From contig JAEDKA010000021.1 of assembly GCA_016296065.1 (NCBI GenBank), forward strand, positions 1 through 53,148: 53,148 nt of DNA, written 5' to 3'. This DNA comes from Kiritimatiellia bacterium. Lineage in GTDB: Bacteria > Verrucomicrobiota > Kiritimatiellia > RFP12 > UBA1067. Each line of letters opens with the position of its first letter. Within the stretch, counting starts at the first letter, position 1. Shown in pieces: positions 7,052 through 14,696 of the stretch. Both the position numbers and the translations under genes were made by a program. The notes under the pieces were generated by a model that did no database searches, had not been told where the DNA came from, and saw only the letters and a list, made by a program, of their open reading frames with translations.

Positions 7052-9123
7052 GCCTCCAGCACTACCTTTACCTCCGTTCCGCTCCCAGGCGTGGAGCGCA
7101 CCGCGAACCTGCCGCCTATGTTCTCCGCACGCGACTGCATGCTCTTCAGCCCGAGGTGCACGCCCGGCGCGCCGCCCGCGGACTCGACGACGAAGCCGCA
7201 TCCATCGTCCTTGACGATCATCGCGAGCCCCTTCCTGCCGAAAACGACCCTCACGCGCACGTGCTTTGCCCTTCCGTGCCGCAGCGCATTTCCGACCGCC
7301 TCCTGCAAGATCATCAACAGAGCGCCCGCGTAGCGGCGGGAGATCGGCGACTCCTCGCCCTCCGTCTCGAAGGAGACGATCCCCTCCCACTGCGGAAGCC
7401 TTGACGCCGCGTAGCGGAAGAGCTCGCCGATAGCCGCAGGGCCCTCCGCCTCCTCCTTCATCGTCCAGAGCGCCGCGCGCAGCTCGTCCTGCGCATGCGT
7501 GAGCGAGGACCTGAGTCCGTCGAACTGCTCGTCCACCTTGCGCCAAAGCACGGGGCTCCCCCCGTTCCTCAGCTTCTCGCCGAGCGTCATCGCGGCGGTG
7601 AGGCGGAACATGCACCCGGCAAGCAGCTGCTGGTAGCCGTCGTGCAGGTCGCTCGAGAGGCGCAGCCGCTCCTTCTGGACCGCATCGTGCACACTCCGCT
7701 CCGCCGCCTTCTGGTGACGCAGCAGAAGCGCCCAGCCGAGTATCGCGAGGAAGAGAAGCGCAACAAGCGTGATCGCTGCGGCGAGGCGCGCCGGAGTCCA
7801 CCAGGCGGGAGCGCGAAGCACCTCCACGTCGTCGCGCCTGGCGACGGCGATGCGAAAGTCGTCGCACTCCGGATAGCGGAACGAGAGAGTGCCGCAGACG
7901 CAGAGGCGCGCTCCGACGCCCCATTCCCGCGGGACCTTCGCGCGGGTCGGCAGCGGAATCGTCGCCACCAGCGAACCGTGCCAGTCGTCGAGAACCATCT
8001 GCACGGTGTCCGCACCCCGCACAACGTCCTTCACCTCGCCCGTGAAGCGGATGCGCTCGCCGAGTCCGTTCATCTTCTCCGCCGACATCTTCAGGCTTAG
8101 CATCGTCATGTCGGACACTGCATCGGCAGGCTTCTCCGGCTCCTCGTCCTGCCCGAAGCGTCCGGGCCGGTGCAGCGACGCGACGATTCCGGCATCCACC
8201 TCGAAGACGGTGCCGTGCCGGATGTCGCGCGGGAATTCAAACTCCGCTGTCACGTCCGTCCACGTCCTGCCGCGGTCCCGGCTCACCATGGCGCCGTAGA
8301 AGTGCTGGCGGTAGTTCTCGTAGAAGAGATACAGGTCGTCGCCGATGAAGAGCGCGGTCGGTCCCTCAGTGATGTGGTCGGTAATCGGACCTGTCACCGG
8401 CTGGTGGAATCCGTCCGCAAGGCTCTCCGAGAACGCGACCACGATGTTCTTCTGCACCGGCGTGTGGTTCTCGTTCTTGGCGAAGAGAATCCAGCTGCCG
8501 TCCTTCGGATCGCGCAGGGCGAAGGCGTCGATTGTGCTGAAATCTGGGTTGAACCAGAGCCTCGGAGGGGAGAACACCGTGAAGTCGCGCGTAGTCGAGA
8601 GGTAGGTGCGGTGGTTGAGCCCGGCCTCCTTCCGGTGCATGTCGGGAATCGGGGTATGCCTTCCGGTGACGGTAGACGACCAGTAGACGTAGAAGAGTCC
8701 GTCGTCGGGATTGTACGTGACCTCCGGGGCCCAGCAGTTGCGCGTCTCCGGGATACCCTCCATGACTGGTATCTCGCGTTGTTCGGACCAGTGTATGAGG
8801 TCGCGCGATGATGCGTAGCCTATCGACTTGGAGTACCAGCTGAGAGTCCACACGAGGTGGAAGGTGCCGTCCGGCCCGCGGCAGATGGACGGATCGCGCA
8901 TGAGCCTGTCCTTGCCGACTTCCGGAACGAGCACCGGACGGCCCTCGTTCACGACCGTCCAGCGCTTCGCGTCCGGCGACGTCGCGAGCCTGAGTCCCGC
9001 GGCCTCGCCGCGGCGGCCCCCGAACGGGACGTCGTTGAAGTACGAAAACACATAGGCCTTCTCGCCAAAGGCGGAAAGGCCTGCGGCCAGCAAGATGGCA
9101 GCCGTTGTCGCTCGCAAAGTCAT
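7048..9123 (-). CDS. GH43-like beta-propeller fused to an OB-like domain, TM helix and histidine kinase, 691 aa
   Basis: I use the ATG at 9123; a GTG lies one codon earlier. Residues 1-20 are a signal peptide. Residues about 22-330 match the five-bladed GH43 fold: LMRDPSICRGPDG with D77, WAPEVTYNPDDGLFYVYWSS, STIDAFALRD with D199, and HITEGPTALF with E253. These are the positions of the GH43 base, pKa modulator and acid, so the domain may be catalytic or at least bind a glycan. An OB-like region (about 345-430) leads to the motif DDVEVLRAPAWWTPAR and a TM helix (about 445-468). Then come HisKA_3 (SSDLHDGYQQ, H494) and HATPase_c (EAVGNALRHG, DDGCGF). Ordinary sensor kinases of this group lack the propeller. 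Substrate sensing or cleavage would occur in the periplasm. The fusion is read directly from one frame; the sensing role is inferred. Confidence 0.9.
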   Translation of the reverse strand: MTLRATTAAILLAAGLSAFGEKAYVFSYFNDVPFGGRRGEAAGLRLATSPDAKRWTVVNEGRPVLVPEVGKDRLMRDPSICRGPDGTFHLVWTLSWYSKSIGYASSRDLIHWSEQREIPVMEGIPETRNCWAPEVTYNPDDGLFYVYWSSTVTGRHTPIPDMHRKEAGLNHRTYLSTTRDFTVFSPPRLWFNPDFSTIDAFALRDPKDGSWILFAKNENHTPVQKNIVVAFSESLADGFHQPVTGPITDHITEGPTALFIGDDLYLFYENYRQHFYGAMVSRDRGRTWTDVTAEFEFPRDIRHGTVFEVDAGIVASLHRPGRFGQDEEPEKPADAVSDMTMLSLKMSAEKMNGLGERIRFTGEVKDVVRGADTVQMVLDDWHGSLVATIPLPTRAKVPREWGVGARLCVCGTLSFRYPECDDFRIAVARRDDVEVLRAPAWWTPARLAAAITLVALLFLAILGWALLLRHQKAAERSVHDAVQKERLRLSSDLHDGYQQLLAGCMFRLTAAMTLGEKLRNGGSPVLWRKVDEQFDGLRSSLTHAQDELRAALWTMKEEAEGPAAIGELFRYAASRLPQWEGIVSFETEGEESPISRRYAGALLMILQEAVGNALRHGRAKHVRVRVVFGRKGLAMIVKDDGCGFVVESAGGAPGVHLGLKSMQSRAENIGGRFAVRSTPGSGTEVKVVLEA

Positions 9124-9132
9124 CACACCTGA

Positions 9133-9161
9133 ATCTTAGCATAACCAGCGGACGAAAGCAA
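9133..9161 (-). promoter_or_regulatory. Promoter of the GH43-histidine kinase/response regulator pair
   Basis: On the minus strand this is TTGCTT (9156-9161), a 17-base spacer and TAAGAT (9133-9138). The ATG is 9 bases after the -10 box, so the leader is almost absent. Confidence 0.6.
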
Positions 9162-9203
9162 TAGCCATTGCGAAATTTTCGTGGCGAAAATCCGCAATGG
9201 CTA
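9162..9203. terminator. Long hairpin between the PATR gene and the kinase promoter
   Basis: The outer arms TAGCCATTGCG / CGCAATGGCTA (11 bp) enclose inner arms ATTTTCG / CGAAAAT (7 bp) with a three-base loop. It lies 26 bases after the stop of the PATR gene and directly abuts the -35 box of the kinase promoter. It is most likely a transcription terminator or processing hairpin for the PATR mRNA. There is no T-run, so it could instead be an operator. Confidence 0.55.
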
Positions 9204-9229
9204 CGAGGGACGCGCACAGAGGCACGACG

Positions 9230-12200
9230 TCACCTGACGAGGAAAACGAACTTTGCGTTGCGACAGCAGAGTCCGAGCGACGTCGCCGAATTGCACGTCC
9301 TCCAGGCCTTCGTCCCGAGTCCCGTAAGTTCAGAGTCGAGCGTCGCCTTGCCGGAGACCGCACCAGCCTTAAGAAGCGGGAACACCGTCGATGCAAGCGC
9401 CGACTTTGCAGCCTCGTCTTCCCCGGACATAATGTCGTTTACGAACGCGGGGTTTGCCACCTGAACATGAATTCCCGAGACGTCAACCGTACCCTCAACC
9501 GCAGGCACCGGAGAAGCTGAGTATGTCGTCACAGTCGTCTCGCCGACAGTCTCGGACGTCGCCTTGAGCGTCGTCTTGAGAATCGACCCATTGTCGAATG
9601 TCGCCGATAGTATCTTTTGGTCGTCATTGCTGCCAGAGAGCGCTGCGCCGCTTCGAACGACCAGCGAGTCTATCTGGTATCCTGCGTGGTTGTCGCGGTA
9701 GCTCTCCCAGTTTCCATCGCCGTGCGTCGGCGCGGCGAGAACCAATTCTCCGCCATCAACCTCTATCTTGCGCATGCCGTAGCTCGCATAGGTCAATTTC
9801 CCGCCGACGACCTTCAGCGTCACGTTTTCGGGATTCGTGCCATAGTTATACCATTCCGCTCCGAAGAAGAAGTTCCCGCCGAACTGCATGTCCTGTCCGA
9901 GTGCCCCGATTTCGATCGTCATGGTGCTGTTGGAATTCTGGTACCAGCACTTCTGCCCGCTAAGGGTAAGCGCGCCGAAGCTCAGCGTCCCCTCGGTTAT
10001 GGCCGCCGTGTTTACGTCGCCCTGAAATTCCCATGCTGCAGCGGCAGAACCGCTTTTCGTGTCTGTAAATGTAAGCGTGCCAGACGGGTCCTTCACCACT
10101 TTGCCTGTAAAGCCGGAGTTGTCGCCGGCAAGAACGATGTGGTCGCGAAAGATTATATAGCCGTCGCCGATAATCGGAGCGTTGATTGTAAGCGCCGTTT
10201 CGCTAGTGTCTCCCTCAAGCCAACTGTCGATTGTGTTGCCGTCGTTGACCTTCACGATCTCGAGAGTCAGCGTATCGGGGATGGTCATGGCTACAGACGG
10301 AATTATGCCCACGTGATGCAGTGCGACGGTACCAGATCCGGTCATGGTCTTGGGTCGGAGGGTCCTGTCGCCGCTTGCAGACTTGAAAAGCACGCGAGCG
10401 CCAGTTTCCGCGTCGAGCGTAGCGATGCTCTTGTCTCCGTCGAGATATACAAGCGCGCTCGATGTGAACTTGGCAGTATGCGTCGCCTGTGGAGCTATGT
10501 TGCGGCTCCAGTTCACGCCATCCTTCCAGTACCCTTCTTCTCCGCCGACCCACACGTTCGGCACATCTCCCCAGGCCTCCGCCGTGGCGCTGATCTTGCC
10601 GTCGGCGTACGACGCAGTCCAATCCCAGTCCGAATTGGCGACCTGTATCCTTGCAGTCGACGCGGAATCCGCAGAGCCAGTGAGGATTTCATATGGCGTG
10701 TTTTCGGCAACCTCAAGCGAACTGCCATCGACGGCAAGCGTCGCGCCGTCCGCTACTGTAAGCGTGCCTACGTCCGTTTTCAGCGGGAGCACGAGCGTTC
10801 CGCCAAGGACAGTCGTATTGCCCGTGTAGGTATGCGCACCAGTAAGCGTAAGAACGCCGTCGCCGCGCTTTGTGATGCCGACATTATCCGTCAAGGCCGT
10901 TCCCCATGTGAAGTCGTGACCGGCCGTGTCAATGTCGACGACCGTGGAATTTGCGCAGTCGAAGCGCGGGGTCGGATCCCAGTTGTACGCCACGTCGAAG
11001 CGCAGCGTTCCACCAGTCCACTTGAACCCGGCCGTCCCGTTGCTCGGACCATGGCTGTCCTTGAATGCGACGACACCGCCGTTGAACTCGATTACGGAGT
11101 AGTGGTCGGCGTACGTGCTGAGAGTTCCCGTTCCGACCTTCCGGATGACGCCGTCGAAGTGTTCACCAGTTGATGTAACCCCGTTCTCCTGGTTGTATGT
11201 TCCGAAGTTGTAACCATTGCCCCATGTCATGTCGGTGTTGCGATGTCCGACCTCAAGCACAAGCCCTGTCAGGCCTTTCGTGAGGTAGAAATAGCTCCAG
11301 TCGACTTTGGTTAGGTTCAGCGCCCCGAACTTGAGCGTTCCCGTTTCCGTGCCGATGTAGCGTAAGTCGGTCGATATGTTCCACGTCGCGTTGGGGCTGC
11401 CGCTGTTGATTGAGCCGAGGCGGGCGATGTGGTAGTCGCGGGAATTCAGCGTGCCGGAGAAGTTCTCGTTGTTTCCGGCAAGGTCCGTGTAGCCCGCGCT
11501 TTTCGCACTCCACCCGGTGAGGTTTATCGTCATTGCACCGGCGATGTTCGAATTGATCGTTGCGCGATACGGCAGGTTGACCGTTCCTGTCCCGCTCAGG
11601 TTCTTGCCGGCGGCGAAAGTCGTGTCGTTGGCATTGTTCTGCAGCGTGCCGTCAACGGTCGTGTTGCCGTTGAACTGGCAGTTGCCGGCCTTGATGGTCA
11701 TCGTCGAGCCCTCGTGGACGGAAACGTCGCCGTTGAAGGTGCTCGTGTTGTTTACGGTGAACGGCGCGCCGTTTGTGATGACCACCCTTCCGTTGAACGT
11801 CACGCCGCTGCTGATGTAGTTGTTCTTGTTCTCGCCGATGATGAAATCGCCGTCGACCTGCTTCAGTCCGCCGTAGACGATAAGCTGCGCCTCGGAGGCG
11901 TCGATCGTGCCGTGTACCACGATCTTGTACCCGGCGTTCTCCTTCATCCAGGAATCAGTCGCGTATGGCATGTACTTGATCGTTATTCCCGATTCGACCA
12001 CGAGGTCGGTCGTCTGGCCCATCAGACCGCCGTGCATGATCTTGAGCGTTCCGTTGCCGCTTATCGAGTTGAGCGTTGTCTCCGGATCGCCGCTTGTCCT
12101 GTTGAAGTAGAGCGTAGCGGAATTGGTTATGCAGATGCCGCCCAAAGTTACACTGGAGTTTCTTTCGATCTCGGCGTCGCCGTAGAACCAGGCAGTGTCG

Positions 12201-13804
12201 TATGCCGTAGGCACGCCCGCGGTCCAGTTGTCCGCCGTGCCCCAGACCTTGGAGCTCTTGCCGATCCAGACCGTCGCAACGGCGTCCGTCTCGCCTGCCG
12301 CCGAAACAGTCGCCTTAAACGCCGAGCCGTCCATGCTGGTCGCATTGACGGCGCGCGAGCCGGTCGCGAGGAACACGTGAGAAGACCAGTCCTCGCCATC
12401 AGGAACCGTCAGACTGGAAATGGTGCCTGCGGTGAATTCACTCCCCTCCTCATACGTGTCCGCGGAAAAGACGACCTTTGCGTTGTTGCCGACGGAAAGC
12501 GAGCTAAACTCGGTCCCAGCCTGTACAACCAGCGTCACGTTGTCGTCGAGAACCACGCTAATCGGCGAGGACGGAACCTTGCTCAGGCTGAGAGTGCCGC
12601 CTCCAGAGACCCTGAGCGTGCCCGTCCCGTTGATCGGGACGTTGATGTGCTGGATCTGTCCGTTGATGTTGACCGTGGAGGTCGTACCGTCCACAAGCGT
12701 CACCGAAAGGTCCTTGCCGGATGCCGCATAGATGATGTATGCGTCGGCTCCGCTGGCCGCGGTGAGCGTTCCGCCGCCTAACTTGACGACTGCCTTTCCG
12801 GCACCCTTCCCGTCGTGCTGAATCTGCTTCGTTATGTACTCGCCGCCTTTGAGGTCGAGTGTTCCCGTAGTCCCCTCGATGCTGTTGTTCATGAAGAACT
12901 GCGTCTCGCCGGCGGAATTGTCGACAAGTCCGCCTTCAACTGTAACCGTCGCTTCCGCGGGATTTGAGGAGTCAATCCCATATCCTTCGGCTATGTAGAT
13001 GTTCCCCGTGGTGCGCAGCACTCCCGTCCCGGCGACTACGAGATTGTCCTTGGAACCGTTGCCCATCTGCGACCCAAGAGTGGTGTTGCCCTGGTTGTAC
13101 ACCTCGCCGCCGTCAATGCGCACAATGGACTCATGATAGCCGGTGTTCTGACCGATTACCAGCCAGCTCGTGTTTGTGATCGTTCCGCTAGTCACATGGA
13201 CAATACCGGTCGCCCCTGCTACATTCGCGATATACATCTGGTCGTTGACCTTAAGATGCCCTCCGCCGATTTCAAGCTTCGCCTCCGGTTTACCTGCCAC
13301 GTAGGCGGGGCCGCTGCTCGTCAGCGAGCCGCCGTCGACCTTAACCTTCGCAGGTCCGTTCCCGAGTCCAAAGTCGAGATTGGAAAAAGTATACGACCCG
13401 CTCTTTATCCAGAGGTTTCCACGCTGGTCGGCCGCATCGCACACCGCCAGCTTGCAGTTTGCCGAAATGCCGTAGTCGGCGCTTCCGCCAAGGGACTGCC
13501 AAACGCACCACAGGTCCTCTCCGTCGCCACCTGTGAATTCTCCGCCGGTCGCACCAGTCCAGACGTAGCCTTTCGCATTGATCATGCTGTCGAAGGTGAC
13601 AGTGGTGCCGCCCTTCATGAACCGAAGCGAGTCACCGTCTGGAACATTGGCCGGATACCAGTTGGATCCGATGCTGGTCAAATAGGCCTGTGACGATTCA
13701 TCTAGCGACACGCCTTGCCAGTCGTGCTCTGCAAATACGAACATAGGAATGGCGAATGCTACCGCCATGGCTAAAATATCCATGAATTTTGCATTAGTAT
13801 TCAT
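9230..13804 (-). CDS. Giant exported PATR (beta-strand repeat) surface protein, 1524 aa
   Basis: The start is the ATG at 13804 (MNTNAKFMDILAMAVAFAIP), with AGAAGGG 8 bases upstream. A longer frame to 13897 would read through the promoter. The signal peptide ends near FVFA. The rest is a long series of beta-helix repeats of the autotransporter-associated type (PF12951), for example GDGVLTLTGAHTYTGNTTVL, with sub-modules that start in the pattern V-W-x-G-x-x-x-x-W-x-x-x-x-N-W. No C-terminal autotransporter barrel is present. The chain ends in KFVFLVR, close to the tails of two other PATR proteins here. Such proteins are thought to form extended surface fibres or glycan-binding stalks. The substrate is unknown. 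Its promoter carries the CCC-N4/5-GGG element 22 bp upstream of the -10 box. Confidence 0.88.
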   Translation of the reverse strand: MNTNAKFMDILAMAVAFAIPMFVFAEHDWQGVSLDESSQAYLTSIGSNWYPANVPDGDSLRFMKGGTTVTFDSMINAKGYVWTGATGGEFTGGDGEDLWCVWQSLGGSADYGISANCKLAVCDAADQRGNLWIKSGSYTFSNLDFGLGNGPAKVKVDGGSLTSSGPAYVAGKPEAKLEIGGGHLKVNDQMYIANVAGATGIVHVTSGTITNTSWLVIGQNTGYHESIVRIDGGEVYNQGNTTLGSQMGNGSKDNLVVAGTGVLRTTGNIYIAEGYGIDSSNPAEATVTVEGGLVDNSAGETQFFMNNSIEGTTGTLDLKGGEYITKQIQHDGKGAGKAVVKLGGGTLTAASGADAYIIYAASGKDLSVTLVDGTTSTVNINGQIQHINVPINGTGTLRVSGGGTLSLSKVPSSPISVVLDDNVTLVVQAGTEFSSLSVGNNAKVVFSADTYEEGSEFTAGTISSLTVPDGEDWSSHVFLATGSRAVNATSMDGSAFKATVSAAGETDAVATVWIGKSSKVWGTADNWTAGVPTAYDTAWFYGDAEIERNSSVTLGGICITNSATLYFNRTSGDPETTLNSISGNGTLKIMHGGLMGQTTDLVVESGITIKYMPYATDSWMKENAGYKIVVHGTIDASEAQLIVYGGLKQVDGDFIIGENKNNYISSGVTFNGRVVITNGAPFTVNNTSTFNGDVSVHEGSTMTIKAGNCQFNGNTTVDGTLQNNANDTTFAAGKNLSGTGTVNLPYRATINSNIAGAMTINLTGWSAKSAGYTDLAGNNENFSGTLNSRDYHIARLGSINSGSPNATWNISTDLRYIGTETGTLKFGALNLTKVDWSYFYLTKGLTGLVLEVGHRNTDMTWGNGYNFGTYNQENGVTSTGEHFDGVIRKVGTGTLSTYADHYSVIEFNGGVVAFKDSHGPSNGTAGFKWTGGTLRFDVAYNWDPTPRFDCANSTVVDIDTAGHDFTWGTALTDNVGITKRGDGVLTLTGAHTYTGNTTVLGGTLVLPLKTDVGTLTVADGATLAVDGSSLEVAENTPYEILTGSADSASTARIQVANSDWDWTASYADGKISATAEAWGDVPNVWVGGEEGYWKDGVNWSRNIAPQATHTAKFTSSALVYLDGDKSIATLDAETGARVLFKSASGDRTLRPKTMTGSGTVALHHVGIIPSVAMTIPDTLTLEIVKVNDGNTIDSWLEGDTSETALTINAPIIGDGYIIFRDHIVLAGDNSGFTGKVVKDPSGTLTFTDTKSGSAAAAWEFQGDVNTAAITEGTLSFGALTLSGQKCWYQNSNSTMTIEIGALGQDMQFGGNFFFGAEWYNYGTNPENVTLKVVGGKLTYASYGMRKIEVDGGELVLAAPTHGDGNWESYRDNHAGYQIDSLVVRSGAALSGSNDDQKILSATFDNGSILKTTLKATSETVGETTVTTYSASPVPAVEGTVDVSGIHVQVANPAFVNDIMSGEDEAAKSALASTVFPLLKAGAVSGKATLDSELTGLGTKAWRTCNSATSLGLCCRNAKFVFLVR

Positions 13805-13837
13805 ATGCGCAACCCTTCTTTTGTCTTTGCTGAGCAT

Positions 13838-13880
13838 ATGATACCACTTTCCTACCGTTTCACAACATCCCCCATTTGGG
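13838..13880 (-). promoter_or_regulatory. Promoter with 15-bp CCC-N4-GGG element, PATR gene 9230-13804
   Basis: The -10 box TATCAT is at 13838-13843. Exactly 22 bases upstream, the 15-bp element (13866-13880) reads CCCAAATGGGGGATG on the minus strand. The usual -35 position overlaps the last base of the element. The same element-N22-(-10) layout occurs at 18884-18926, 20808-20850 and 40202-40244. Confidence 0.7.
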
Positions 13881-13918
13881 CGCGGCGTTTTGGCCACCTT
13901 CGGTTACAGTCGAATTAC

Positions 13919-14015
13919 AGGGGGCTCCGCCGCTCCGCGGCGGAGCGGTGAAGAGACCGATGATTCGCCGCTGAAGCAATCTATTGCTTTGTCCGTCGCG
14001 GAGCGACGGACCCCC
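13919..14015. repeat. 97-bp direct repeat, copy 1, three internal hairpins
   Basis: It is identical over 97 bp to 18964-19060, in the same orientation and 5045 bp away. Flanked by GGGGG and CCCCC, it holds three hairpins: GCTCCGCCGC-TCC-GCGGCGGAGC (13924-13946), AAGCAAT-CT-ATTGCTT (13974-13989) and GTCCGTCGC-GGA-GCGACGGAC (13991-14011). Weaker similarity extends toward 13866, including the promoter element. It resembles a REP or MITE-type non-coding element and does not encode a protein. Confidence 0.85.
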
Positions 14016-14045
14016 TGCGAGTGACAAGACTGCCGCCCAAAGGGG

Positions 14046-14066
14046 GTCCATCGCTCCGCGATGGAC
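14046..14066. repeat. Hairpin of the triloop family (GTCCATCGC-TCC-GCGATGGAC)
   Basis: This is a perfect 9-bp stem with a TCC triloop, 13 bases past the end of the AAA-ATPase pseudogene. Compared with the hairpin at 13991-14011, one stem pair is swapped (G:C to A:T) on both arms, so pairing is preserved. It may act as a terminator or be a REP-like unit. Confidence 0.7.
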
Positions 14067-14079
14067 CTATACAACGGCC

Positions 14080-14677
14080 TTATGCCGGCTCGACCAGCGG
14101 GTCGTCGATTCCGCGCTTCGCGGGGTCGTAGTTTACGCCCACGTAGAAAACAGGCGGCGCTCCGTCGAGCCAGGGGCCAGCGTAGTCCTTCGTCCGGGCC
14201 TGCTGGAGCGCCTCTTGAGGCGTCTTACTATACTTGAACTCAAAGACGTAGACGCCGCTCTTGTCCTTAAGTATCGCGTCCGCCCTTCCGCGAGCGCTCT
14301 GCCGCTCGCCGGAGATCTCCGAGCCGATCAGCTTCATGAACAAAAGGAAGTAGCGCTTCGCCTCCCTCTCGCTCTCGATCTTCCACTCGTGCGGGACCGC
14401 CGCGAAAGCAGACTTGAGGTTCTTCTTCAGAAGCGTCTCAACGCCCTTCGCACGAAGCCCGGCGCGCGACTCGGCGAGCTGCTCGGTCCAGTCCGTCATG
14501 CCGCTGCCGAGCAATGCCGCGACATAGCCCTCGGAAAGGGAGTTCGCGATTTCGTTGTTCGGTATGCCGAGACGGAACATGCTCTCGTCGATTATCTCGG
14601 AAAGCGTGAGGTAGCCGCCCTGGGAAGTCACACAGCCCCGTGGTGGGTACCTTAATCTTCTTTTCGCAAGTCGCCAC
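14080..14677 (-). pseudogene. AAA-ATPase/PD-(D/E)XK nuclease gene with internal deletion and frameshift
   Basis: This is a broken paralogue of the intact gene at 3367-4965. The first 18 codons survive (from GTG at 14677, reading VATCEKKIKVPTTGLCDF) behind a TATAAT box (14684-14689) with the same six-base spacing. At about 14620-14626 the sequence jumps, one frame off, to QGGYLTLSEIIDESMFRLGI, which corresponds to about residue 345 of the intact copy. Roughly 330 codons are missing, including the P-loop and Walker B. The C-terminal nuclease part (ADAIL, VFEFKYSKT) remains open to the stop at 14080. The open frame alone would give at most a nuclease-domain fragment without a proper start. It lies only a few bases after the PATR gene at 14697. 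Confidence 0.88.
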
Positions 14678-14696
14678 GCCACTATTATACCAAATC

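Noticed and set aside
7052..7924. N-terminal extension of the response regulator frame to 7924
   Set aside because: The extension overlaps the kinase gene and is Arg/Gly-rich. The ATG at 7051 begins a complete receiver domain and overlaps the kinase stop as ATGA.
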